DNA of 15,808 nt from assembly GCA_017999075.1 (NCBI GenBank), contig JAGOBX010000021.1, positions 1 through 15,808 on the forward strand, written 5' to 3'. Made by a program: the position numbers and the translations under genes. This DNA is from JAGOBX01 sp017999075 [NCBI: Candidatus Babelota bacterium]. Its GTDB lineage: Bacteria > JAGOBX01. This document shows, one piece after another, positions 1 through 6,557 of this stretch; position 1 is the stretch's first letter, and the number at the start of each line of letters is the position of its first letter. Under the pieces are notes generated by a model, which was not told the DNA's origin, ran no database searches, and saw only the letters and a list, made by a program, of their open reading frames with translations.

Positions 1-935
1 CTCCGAGAATATCCAATGTTAAGATTATTCCTCTTTTAAAATATCTTGAAGGATACACATATATTTATATAGGGAATTATGAAGAATCAATTAAATCCTT
101 TGATTATTTCCTTAATTCAAAAAATGAATTTTCTGATATTGAAACTTTGATTCAGGATAATTATTTAAAATTGACTTTATGCAATTTGAAGTTGAACCGG
201 TATGATGCTGCTGAAAATAATTTTGAACTTTACGGAAAAAACAAGGTTGTTGACAGATTCGCTGATGAAGCTTTGTATTATAAATCTAACATTGAACTTG
301 GCCCTGATGAAAAAATGCAGATTGACGATCAAATATCAGGAGATACAAGCCGCCTTATAAACGCTATGTTTTATGCATCTCTTTACAAAGAACTTCATAA
401 AAATGCTTCTTTAAAAAATGAAGCGTTTAATGCTGACTGTGACTATATTCTTGGAACAGCTATGAATAAATTAGGCAGGCCTGAAGTTGCTGTTAAATTA
501 TTTAATAGATTTTTATCTAATTCAGGATATAATGATAAAACTGATAAAACATTATATTTATTGGCGAAATATTACGGTGAAACCGATAAAAATTTGGCAT
601 TGTCATATTACAGGCAGTTGGTGAACGGATTTTTAAAATCTCCGTATTGGACAGAATCATTTTATTTTTTAGTTCAATATTATTTTAATGAAAAAAAATA
701 TAGTGAAATTATAAAATATGCGGAAGTTTTAAAAATGAAAATGCTTGATGAAAAAACAGTGAAATCGTACAGATTTGAATTTGATGATTTGCTGTATTAC
801 TTCGCTCTATCTTATGAAATGAATGTTTACTATAAGGAAGCCGTTGAATTATATGAATTATACAAAACCAAGTTTAAAACAGGTCTTCATATTGAAGACA
901 TTGAATTAAGGTTAAAAAAAATAAAATTTAAATAG
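1..935 (+). CDS. TPR-repeat protein, 5' end outside window
   Basis: The reading frame is open from the left edge: codons starting at base 3 run without a stop into the stop codon TAG at 933-935, so the gene begins upstream of the window. A TTG at 147 could be read as a start but is not one, because the residues before it (for example YIGNYEESIKSFDYFL, bases about 66-113) form a textbook TPR helix pair in the same frame. Further helix pairs follow, such as LGRPEVAVKLFNRFL and YYKEAVELYELY, with the spacing and small/aromatic pattern of tetratricopeptide repeats. TPR proteins are protein-protein scaffolds; many in diderm bacteria act in the envelope, but no signal peptide can be assessed here. 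It lies 11 bases before the DUF202 gene and is probably cotranscribed with it. The fold call is good; the specific role is unknown. Confidence 0.85.
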   Translation, partial: PRISNVKIIPLLKYLEGYTYIYIGNYEESIKSFDYFLNSKNEFSDIETLIQDNYLKLTLCNLKLNRYDAAENNFELYGKNKVVDRFADEALYYKSNIELGPDEKMQIDDQISGDTSRLINAMFYASLYKELHKNASLKNEAFNADCDYILGTAMNKLGRPEVAVKLFNRFLSNSGYNDKTDKTLYLLAKYYGETDKNLALSYYRQLVNGFLKSPYWTESFYFLVQYYFNEKKYSEIIKYAEVLKMKMLDEKTVKSYRFEFDDLLYYFALSYEMNVYYKEAVELYELYKTKFKTGLHIEDIELRLKKIKFK

Positions 936-946
936 GATGGATTGTG

Positions 947-1219
947 ATGGAAAATTACCATAAACCTTATTCAAAATTTGATAAATCAGATTTAATACTA
1001 AGAGATCATCTTGCAATTGACAGAACCAAACTTGCCAATGAACGCACATATCTTGCATACATCAGAACGTCGCTTACGTTTTTTATTTCGGGAGTATCAT
1101 TTTTAAAATTCTTTGATCAATTAATTATGCATATTACAGGCTGGATTTTTATACCTCTCGGCATTTATTTTTATTTTTTCGGTCTCTATAAATATCTGAA
1201 GTTGAAAAAAAATTTATGA
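947..1219 (+). CDS. DUF202 (YidH-type) small membrane protein
   Basis: The protein has about 90 residues. It begins with a short hydrophilic part, then the DUF202 signature: DHLAIDRTKLANERTYLAYIRTS, interrupted here as DHLAIDRTKLANERT and YLAYIRTSL, at residues 21-43. Two hydrophobic segments follow (about 42-58 and 62-84), and the chain ends in a lysine-rich tail. DUF202 proteins are small inner-membrane proteins of unknown biochemical role; the same fold is the membrane part of eukaryotic VTC polyphosphate proteins. Two starts are possible, GTG at 944 and ATG at 947. AGGATGG at 934-940 could serve either; ATG is preferred for codon strength and 9-base spacing. The stop TGA overlaps the ATG of the glycosyltransferase (ATGA, 1216-1219), which suggests translational coupling. 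Family assignment is firm; function is unknown. Confidence 0.85.
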   Translation: MENYHKPYSKFDKSDLILRDHLAIDRTKLANERTYLAYIRTSLTFFISGVSFLKFFDQLIMHITGWIFIPLGIYFYFFGLYKYLKLKKNL

Positions 1220-2358
1220 ACATTCTAAATTTGAGTTTGAGGTATTATCCGGCTTCTGGTGGAGCTGAAGATTTAAATAAATCAGTTGTTGAAAAACTGG
1301 TTGAGTCAGGATATAATTTTACAGTTTACACCACGTATTTAAAAGACCATATAGCTAATTTAACTTATTCTTGTTCTGATATAGATGAAAAGTATGATGC
1401 TTGTTATAATATTAAAAGGTTTAAAGCAATTAAGATTCCAGGAACTGTATATCATATAATACCTCAATATATTTTTAATGGAATGTGTTTGAAAAACATT
1501 GATTTAATTCATTCTTGGACAATGATGTATTTTCCTGCTTTTTCAGGTTTTTTTTTAAAATATTTAAAGAATAAACCTCTTATATTAAATCCAATTGTAG
1601 ATGAAAATAACATTGTAAGACGTAGAGTTTATTCCAATACTATAGGAAAATCGGCAATTTCAAAATCAGATTGTGTGGTTTTGCTTACAAAATATTCATT
1701 GGATGTTTTGAATAAATATGGGTTTGATATAAAAAAATATGAAATAATTCCTGCAGGCGTTGATGTTACTGAATTTGACAATTCAATTGAAAAATCAATT
1801 TTTATAAAACAGGATAGATATAATTTGTTGTATGCTGGACGTATTGCAGAAGGTAAAGGAATAGATGTTCTTGTTAAATCTGTTAAAATGTTGATTGATG
1901 AAAAATATGAAGTTCATTTGAATATTGCAGGACCTGATTTCGGATATTATAAAACTTTAAAAAAAATGGTGGATGATTTTGAATTAACAAATCATATAAG
2001 TTTTTGTGGAAAACTTTCCAGAACAGAATTGGTTAAATTATTTAAATCATCGGATGCTTTTATTCTTCCGAGCAGATATGAAGCTTTCGGAATAGTTTTG
2101 ATTGAAGCTATGGCTGCAGGATTACCGGTCATAGGTTCAAATATTTCAGCTATACCTTATGTTATTGATAATGAAAAAAACGGATTGTTATTTGAACCTG
2201 ACAATCATATTGATTTAACCCAAAAACTTAAAACTATTATAAAAAATAAAATTTTATCAGAAAAATTTTCAGAAAATGCAAGAGAAAAAGTTCTTGAAGA
2301 ATATAACTGGAAAAGAATAATATCAAAATATTCAAAATTATATGACAGTTTAGTTTGA
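1216..2358 (+). CDS. Glycosyltransferase, GT4-type (GT-B fold)
   Basis: This 380-residue protein has the two Rossmann-like halves of a GT-B enzyme. The N-terminal acceptor half starts with LRYYPASGGAEDLNKSVVEKL (residues 8-28; key YP..GGAE). The C-terminal donor half has IIPAGVDVTEFD (177-188), YAGRIAEGKGIDVLV (206-220, with R209 and K214 contacting donor phosphate in this family) and EAFGIVLIEAMAAGLPVIGS (289-308), giving the E-x7-E pair E289/E297. The enzyme should transfer a sugar from a nucleotide-sugar with retention of configuration, in the cytoplasm or at the inner membrane face, for lipopolysaccharide, capsule or glycolipid synthesis. Donor and acceptor cannot be read from sequence. 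No ribosome binding site is visible before ATG 1216; it overlaps the DUF202 stop by 4 bases, so expression probably depends on coupling. Confidence 0.92.
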   Translation: MNILNLSLRYYPASGGAEDLNKSVVEKLVESGYNFTVYTTYLKDHIANLTYSCSDIDEKYDACYNIKRFKAIKIPGTVYHIIPQYIFNGMCLKNIDLIHSWTMMYFPAFSGFFLKYLKNKPLILNPIVDENNIVRRRVYSNTIGKSAISKSDCVVLLTKYSLDVLNKYGFDIKKYEIIPAGVDVTEFDNSIEKSIFIKQDRYNLLYAGRIAEGKGIDVLVKSVKMLIDEKYEVHLNIAGPDFGYYKTLKKMVDDFELTNHISFCGKLSRTELVKLFKSSDAFILPSRYEAFGIVLIEAMAAGLPVIGSNISAIPYVIDNEKNGLLFEPDNHIDLTQKLKTIIKNKILSEKFSENAREKVLEEYNWKRIISKYSKLYDSLV

Positions 2359-2462
2359 ACCAGAATATTCGGATTTTAAGATACATTTTTGTATTAAATA
2401 TATAAAAAGATTACATTTTGGTATGTTTTATTTCACGGTTTTTTATAAAAATTATTAAATAA

Positions 2463-2478
2463 AACAATTTAAATTGTT
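2463..2478. promoter_or_regulatory. Perfect 16-bp palindrome, possible operator for glnN
   Basis: AACAATTTAAATTGTT is a perfect palindrome centred between 2470 and 2471. Its right end touches a TTGATA hexamer (2477-2482) that has TATAAT 16 bases downstream. A palindrome over a -35 box is the usual layout of a repressor operator, so a dimeric regulator site controlling glnN is plausible. In sequence this AT-rich, an all but G/C-free palindrome can also arise by chance, and no known regulator consensus is matched with confidence. Confidence 0.4.
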
Positions 2479-2504
2479 GATAAAACAAAATTTAATAATA
2501 TAAT
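2477..2504 (+). promoter_or_regulatory. Candidate sigma70 promoter upstream of glnN
   Basis: TTGATA (2477-2482) and TATAAT (2499-2504) are separated by 16 bases. A start near 2511 would give a leader of about 115 nucleotides before the glnN ATG. The -10 box is a perfect match and the -35 box differs at one base from TTGACA. It competes with the extended -10 element at 2524-2532. Confidence 0.5.
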
Positions 2505-2523
2505 TAAAAAAATGTAAAAACGT

Positions 2524-2532
2524 TGCTATAAT
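2524..2532 (+). promoter_or_regulatory. Extended -10 promoter element for glnN
   Basis: TGCTATAAT is a perfect extended -10 (TGnTATAAT). Extended -10 promoters do not need a good -35 box, and none is seen at the right distance. Transcription would start near 2539, giving a leader of about 87 nucleotides that contains the hairpin at 2565-2601. Confidence 0.5.
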
Positions 2533-2564
2533 AAATGATGTTTTTATAAAACAAATTTATTTAA

Positions 2565-2601
2565 TTGAATTATGATATTTAAAAAATAATCATTAATTCA
2601 A
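2565..2601 (+). promoter_or_regulatory. Leader hairpin next to the glnN ribosome binding site
   Basis: TTGAATTATGAT (2565-2576) pairs with ATCATTAATTCAA (2589-2601), giving a 12-bp stem with one bulged T and a 12-base loop. The 3' arm ends 6 bases before the AGGAGGA at 2608-2614, so folding would sit against the ribosome binding site. It could modulate translation or protect the mRNA end. It has no T-tract and is not a terminator. It matches no riboswitch I recognise. Confidence 0.4.
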
Positions 2602-2607
2602 AATTTC

Positions 2608-2614
2608 AGGAGGA
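2608..2614 (+). promoter_or_regulatory. Strong ribosome binding site of glnN
   Basis: AGGAGGA is a full Shine-Dalgarno match, 11 bases before ATG 2626. It supports that start over any internal methionine. Confidence 0.75.
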
Positions 2615-2625
2615 ATAATCAGGTT

Positions 2626-4809
2626 ATGAGAAAAGATATTTTAAAAAAGTTGGGAACTACTGAATTGAGGCAGTTGACTAAAAATGGAATCAGCGTAGCA
2701 TCGTATTTCGGAGAAAATGTTTTTGACATAAGAAAAATGGAAAAATATTTATCTCGAAAAACTATAATCGCATTTAAGAACTGGATTAATAATGGAATAA
2801 AAATCGATATGAATTGCGCTGATGAAATAGCTGAGGCTATGAAAAATTGGGCTATAACTATGGGAGCTACTCATTATACCCACTGGTTTCAGCCTATGAC
2901 AGGTATGACTGCTGAAAAACATGATAGTTTTATAAAATTAAACTCTCCTGGCCAGGTTTTAGAAGAATTTTCAGGGAATAAACTGATAAGCGGAGAACCG
3001 GACGCAAGCAGTTTTCCAAGCGGAGGAATAAGAAGTACTTTTGAAGCGCGCGGTTACACTGCATGGGATCCGTCAAGTCCTGCGTTTATAATGGAATCAG
3101 CTTACAGCAAAACTTTGTGCATACCTTCAATATTTATTTCATATACAGGAGAAGCATTGGATAAAAAACTTCCTTTATTGAGATCAGATGAAGCAGTTAA
3201 TAAAGCGGCAGTAAAACTTTTGAAAATTTTCGGGAAAGACGTAAAAAAAGTATTTTCAACCTGCGGTGCGGAACAAGAATATTTTCTTATAGACAGAAAT
3301 TATTTTAATATACGGCAGGATTTACTTTTATGCAACCGCTCGCTTATTGGAGCGCAGTCTCCAAAAGGGCAACAACTTGAAGATCAGTATTTCGGTTCAA
3401 TAAAAGAGCGGGTTTTAAATTATATGAAAGCAGTTGAAGAAGAAGCATATAAATGCGGAATACCGTTAACTACACGGCATAACGAAGTTGCGCCTAATCA
3501 GTTTGAGTTTGCTCCGATTTTTGAAGAATCAAATCTTGCAGCGGATCATAATCAGCTGTTGATGAATATTATGAAATCAGTGGCTCACCGTTTTGGACTT
3601 GTATGCCTTCTTCATGAAAAACCATTTGCCGGAGTTAATGGAAGCGGGAAACATTTAAACTGGTCATTAAGCGATGAACAGGGAAACAATTTACTTAGTC
3701 CTGGTGAAACGCCTGAAGATAATCTGAAATTTTTAACTTTTATAGTTGCAGTTTTGCGTGCAGTGTATAAACATGCGGATTTGTTATATTCAAGTATTGT
3801 ATCTGCAGGAAATGAACACAGACTTGGAGCCAATGAAGCTCCCCCTGCTATTATTTCAGTATTTTTGGGAGACTATATCAGCAACCTTTTAGATGAAATT
3901 GAAGCAGGGAAAAAAACGTCTATTAGTAAAAAAAATTTTGTTGATTTTGAAGTGGGACGCTTGCCGAAATTTATAAGAGATAATACAGACAGAAACAGAA
4001 CGTCTCCATTTGCGTTTACCGGATCAAAATTTGAATTCAGAGCTGTAGGTTCTTCTCATAATATTGCGACTCCTATAACATTTATAAATACGATAATTGC
4101 AGAATCGCTTGATTATTTGTCAGAACAGCTTAATAAAAGAATAAGTAAAGATAAGGATAATTTCGAAGACGCTGTATTCGGATTGCTTAAAGAAATCATA
4201 AAAGAAACAAAAAATATCAGGTTTGAAGGAAACAATTATTCGCAGGAATGGGTAGAAGAAGCTAAAAAACGAGGGTTAAAAAATGAACCGTCAGCCGCAA
4301 AGGCTTTGAAAGCTCTTATTAAACCTGAAAATATTAAAATGTTTGAAAAATATAAGGTATTCAATTCAAACGAAATTTCTGCGAGATATCATATTTGGGT
4401 TGAATTATACTGTACTTTATTGATTATTGAAGCAAACACTATTATTGAGATGGCTAATGCTAATGCAATACCTGATGCTTTGGATTACCAAAAATTATTA
4501 CTGGAAAATTTAAAATCAATACTTGATATAGACGGATTGAAATATGATAATGCTGCGATAGAAGATTTAAATGAACATCTTGGCGATGTTTCAAATAAAA
4601 TTTATTACGTTAGAAAAAACGTTAAGTTATTATCTCAAATTCTTATTAATATAAAAAATCTTGAATCTGAAGAAAAATCAGAACGTATTTTTAAAGAAAT
4701 GAAACCTATGATGGAACATATAAGAAAACATATTGATGAACTTGAACTTGTTGTTCCTGATAGAAATTGGTCACTTCCAAAATACAGAGAAATGTTGTTT
4801 TTAATTTAA
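2626..4809 (+). CDS. glnN: Glutamine synthetase type III
   Basis: This cytoplasmic enzyme makes glutamine from glutamate, ammonia and ATP, and is the entry point for ammonium assimilation. At 727 residues it has the length of the type III family (about 700-730), far longer than types I and II (about 350-470). Family-specific motifs are intact: THWFQPMTG (85-93), FPSGGIRSTFEARGYTAWDP (130-149), the metal-binding GAEQEYF (214-220), the type III signature NEVAPNQFEFAPIFEE (286-301), and the nucleotide/glutamate-site GSGKHLNWS (339-347), followed by AGNEHRLGANEAPP. The C-terminal part beyond about residue 600 is helical, as usual for this type. Type III enzymes have no adenylylation-loop control like type I, so control is probably by transcription; the upstream palindrome, promoters and leader hairpin fit this. 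It appears monocistronic, followed by inverted repeats. No glnB, amtB or GOGAT gene is in the window. Confidence 0.97.
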   Translation: MRKDILKKLGTTELRQLTKNGISVASYFGENVFDIRKMEKYLSRKTIIAFKNWINNGIKIDMNCADEIAEAMKNWAITMGATHYTHWFQPMTGMTAEKHDSFIKLNSPGQVLEEFSGNKLISGEPDASSFPSGGIRSTFEARGYTAWDPSSPAFIMESAYSKTLCIPSIFISYTGEALDKKLPLLRSDEAVNKAAVKLLKIFGKDVKKVFSTCGAEQEYFLIDRNYFNIRQDLLLCNRSLIGAQSPKGQQLEDQYFGSIKERVLNYMKAVEEEAYKCGIPLTTRHNEVAPNQFEFAPIFEESNLAADHNQLLMNIMKSVAHRFGLVCLLHEKPFAGVNGSGKHLNWSLSDEQGNNLLSPGETPEDNLKFLTFIVAVLRAVYKHADLLYSSIVSAGNEHRLGANEAPPAIISVFLGDYISNLLDEIEAGKKTSISKKNFVDFEVGRLPKFIRDNTDRNRTSPFAFTGSKFEFRAVGSSHNIATPITFINTIIAESLDYLSEQLNKRISKDKDNFEDAVFGLLKEIIKETKNIRFEGNNYSQEWVEEAKKRGLKNEPSAAKALKALIKPENIKMFEKYKVFNSNEISARYHIWVELYCTLLIIEANTIIEMANANAIPDALDYQKLLLENLKSILDIDGLKYDNAAIEDLNEHLGDVSNKIYYVRKNVKLLSQILINIKNLESEEKSERIFKEMKPMMEHIRKHIDELELVVPDRNWSLPKYREMLFLI

Positions 4810-4817
4810 GTTTAAAA

Positions 4818-4892
4818 AAAATTAACCGGATAACAAATTTATTTTAAGCAGATTATGAACTGTTTTAATAATTTTGATATCCGGTCAATTTT
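4818..4892 (+). terminator. Long inverted repeat downstream of glnN
   Basis: AAAATTAACCGGATA (4818-4832) and TATCCGGTCAATTTT (4878-4892) are inverted copies with one mismatch, spaced by 45 bases. This is the most G/C-rich pairing in the whole gene-free stretch (core ACCGGATA/TATCCGGT, 8 of 8). The right arm ends in TTTT. It begins only 8 bases after the glnN stop, so it is probably the 3' end structure of the glnN mRNA. The long loop is unusual for a simple intrinsic terminator; it could instead be a bound DNA site or a structured 3' UTR. Confidence 0.5.
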
Positions 4893-4896
4893 ACTG

Positions 4897-4947
4897 ATTC
4901 AATAATTAAAAAACGATAAAATTATTGAATGAAAAATATTTTTTTTT
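4897..4947 (+). terminator. Terminator-like hairpin with T9 tract
   Basis: ATTCAATAATT (4897-4907) and AATTATTGAAT (4920-4930) form a perfect 11-bp stem with a 12-base loop. A run of nine T follows at 4939-4947. The stem is almost all A/T, and 8 bases separate it from the T-tract, so termination would be weak alone. It follows directly on the 4818-4892 repeat and may be a second, backup terminator for glnN. Confidence 0.5.
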
Positions 4948-4993
4948 GCTGAAACAACAAACCAATATTTTGCCGCATTTTTTCAAGATTATT

Positions 4994-5020
4994 ATATCTG
5001 CAAAGTGAAGATATTTTTTT
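4994..5020 (+). terminator. Weak hairpin with T-tract before the tig promoter
   Basis: ATATCT (4994-4999) pairs with AGATAT (5009-5014) across a 9-base loop and runs directly into T6. The stem is only 6 bp, but the layout is that of an intrinsic terminator. It ends one or two bases before the -35 box of the trigger factor promoter. The rest of 4948-4993 shows nothing I recognise. Confidence 0.3.
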
Positions 5021-5021
5021 A

Positions 5022-5049
5022 TTGACTATAAAGATTAATAAAGTATAAT
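5022..5049 (+). promoter_or_regulatory. Sigma70-type promoter for tig-trpB-permease-receiver
   Basis: TTGACT (5022-5027) and TATAAT (5044-5049) are spaced by 16 bases, the best promoter in the window on the plus strand. Transcription would start near 5056, giving a leader of about 124 nucleotides before the trigger factor ATG. Only short stems are seen in that leader (for example 5139-5143 with 5149-5153). Confidence 0.7.
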
Positions 5050-5179
5050 AATTTATCAAGTTAATAAAAGTATATTCGCAAAGAATTGTTTTAGGTTAGT
5101 TCTGACGTAAATAAAATCAAAAAAATTCCTGAAACATCATATTTCCCGAATATAAAAAAATAAAATGAGGTAGGTTAAA

Positions 5180-6499
5180 ATGGAAGTTAAAGAAACAAGA
5201 AAAGAAAATTCTGTAATTAGTTTGTATTTTGAATATCAGTTTGATGAATTAAAAGAAGAATTCAAATCAGCATTTAGAAGCATGAGCAGGGAAATAGCAT
5301 TCCCTGGATTTAGAAAAGGAAAAATGCCTGAAAACTTATTGAGACAACGCGCTATGCCGTATATAATTTCAAATTTTAAAGAAGAATATTCTAAAAAAAT
5401 TCTTAGAGAATATATTGAAGAAAAAAAATATAAATTGTATAGCTTCCCTGCTGTTACTAAAATTGAATTTGATGAAAACCAGCCTTTTATTATGGAAGTT
5501 GAATTTGAAGTTTATCCTGAATTCAAACTTAAACCTGAAGATTATAGCGGATTAACTATTGATAAAATAGAATATGAAGTAACTGACACTGATGTTGATA
5601 ATGAAATAAAAAATAATATAAAAAGAGGACGTTTTACATTATTTTCAGATAAAGAAGGGAAAATTGATATTAATGATACTGTTTATGTCAATTTATCAGG
5701 AAAAGATAAAGAAGGAAATGAAATTTCTTCGCTGAATATTAAAGATTATCCTATAAATATAAGAAAAAAAGTTGAAGTTAAAGACGGTGCGAATTTATTA
5801 GTTCTTGATGAAATAAATAATAGATTAATCGGTTCAACAAAAGAAAATAAAATTGAGTTTGAATATTTGTTTGATAATACTGTGGAAAGCGAGGCGCTAT
5901 CTGGAAAAACAGCAGTAATAACTATTGAAATCAATAAAATTCAGGAAGAAACATATCCTGAAATCAATGATGAACTTGCTGCAAAAATGAAATATGATTC
6001 TGCGGAACAAATGCGGAATCAGATTAAAGAAAATTTGATTTCTGAAAAAAAACAAAATGAAGAATCAAAGGCGATAAACGGATTTATAAAACAAATAGCT
6101 GACCGTGTTAAAATAGATATACCTTTGACAATGGTTGATAATGTTAATTTGCATCAGCGCGATTCTATGGAAAAAAGTTTTGAAATGTATAATATGAAAA
6201 AAGATTCTTTTTACAGCATATTAAAAACTACTCCGGAAGAATGGCTTATAAATAACCGCGAAAATGCAGCGTATTCTGTTAAAGAACATTTAATTAAAAA
6301 CGGTTTGATTGAACTTGAAAAAATAGAAGTTACAGAAGAAGAAGTTAATGCAGAATTGGAAAAAATTGCAGCTGAACATAAAACTGATAAAACTAAAGTT
6401 AAACGTGATTTAATAAAATCTGAACGTTGGGAATCGTTTAAAGACAGTTTAAATGACCAAAAACTTGAAAAACATATTATTTCGAAGTTTCAAAAATAA
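5180..6499 (+). CDS. tig: Trigger factor chaperone, degenerate PPIase domain
   Basis: Trigger factor binds the ribosome at the peptide exit tunnel and shields nascent chains. The protein has 439 residues, the usual length. The N-terminal ribosome-binding domain carries the signature FPGFRKGKMP (41-50), exactly where Escherichia coli has GFRKGK. The middle FKBP-like domain spans about 162-252: it starts with DTVYVNLSGKDKEGNEI and ends with GKTAVITIEINKIQEE. The stretch that normally reads like MIPGFEDGIKG is replaced by LLVLDEINNRLIG, so prolyl isomerase activity is probably lost; chaperone function does not need it. The lysine/glutamate-rich C-terminal domain (about 253-439) forms the substrate cradle. 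GAGG at 5167-5170 supports the ATG at 5180. The gene is often next to clpP, clpX or lon; here it is followed by trpB, which is atypical. Confidence 0.93.
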   Translation: MEVKETRKENSVISLYFEYQFDELKEEFKSAFRSMSREIAFPGFRKGKMPENLLRQRAMPYIISNFKEEYSKKILREYIEEKKYKLYSFPAVTKIEFDENQPFIMEVEFEVYPEFKLKPEDYSGLTIDKIEYEVTDTDVDNEIKNNIKRGRFTLFSDKEGKIDINDTVYVNLSGKDKEGNEISSLNIKDYPINIRKKVEVKDGANLLVLDEINNRLIGSTKENKIEFEYLFDNTVESEALSGKTAVITIEINKIQEETYPEINDELAAKMKYDSAEQMRNQIKENLISEKKQNEESKAINGFIKQIADRVKIDIPLTMVDNVNLHQRDSMEKSFEMYNMKKDSFYSILKTTPEEWLINNRENAAYSVKEHLIKNGLIELEKIEVTEEEVNAELEKIAAEHKTDKTKVKRDLIKSERWESFKDSLNDQKLEKHIISKFQK

Positions 6500-6500
6500 T

Positions 6501-6524
6501 AATTTTAATTTGTAATTTTAATTT
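6501..6524. repeat. Short direct repeat between tig and trpB
   Basis: AATTTTAATTT occurs at 6501-6511 and again at 6514-6524, a 13-base period. It is low-complexity AT sequence and may have no function. Confidence 0.4.
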
Positions 6525-6557
6525 ATTAATTTTGCTATCAGGCTTTATTTAAATTAT

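Noticed and set aside
147-149. TTG as the start of the first gene
   Set aside because: The frame is open to the left edge and encodes a clear TPR helix pair before this codon.
2359-2462. Terminator after the glycosyltransferase gene
   Set aside because: Only short A/T stems are seen (for example ATACA/TGTAT at 2381-2394) and none is followed by a proper T-tract, so I do not call a terminator.
3612-3833. 73-residue minus-strand open frame inside glnN
   Set aside because: It covers the complement of conserved glutamine synthetase motifs and has no independent evidence.
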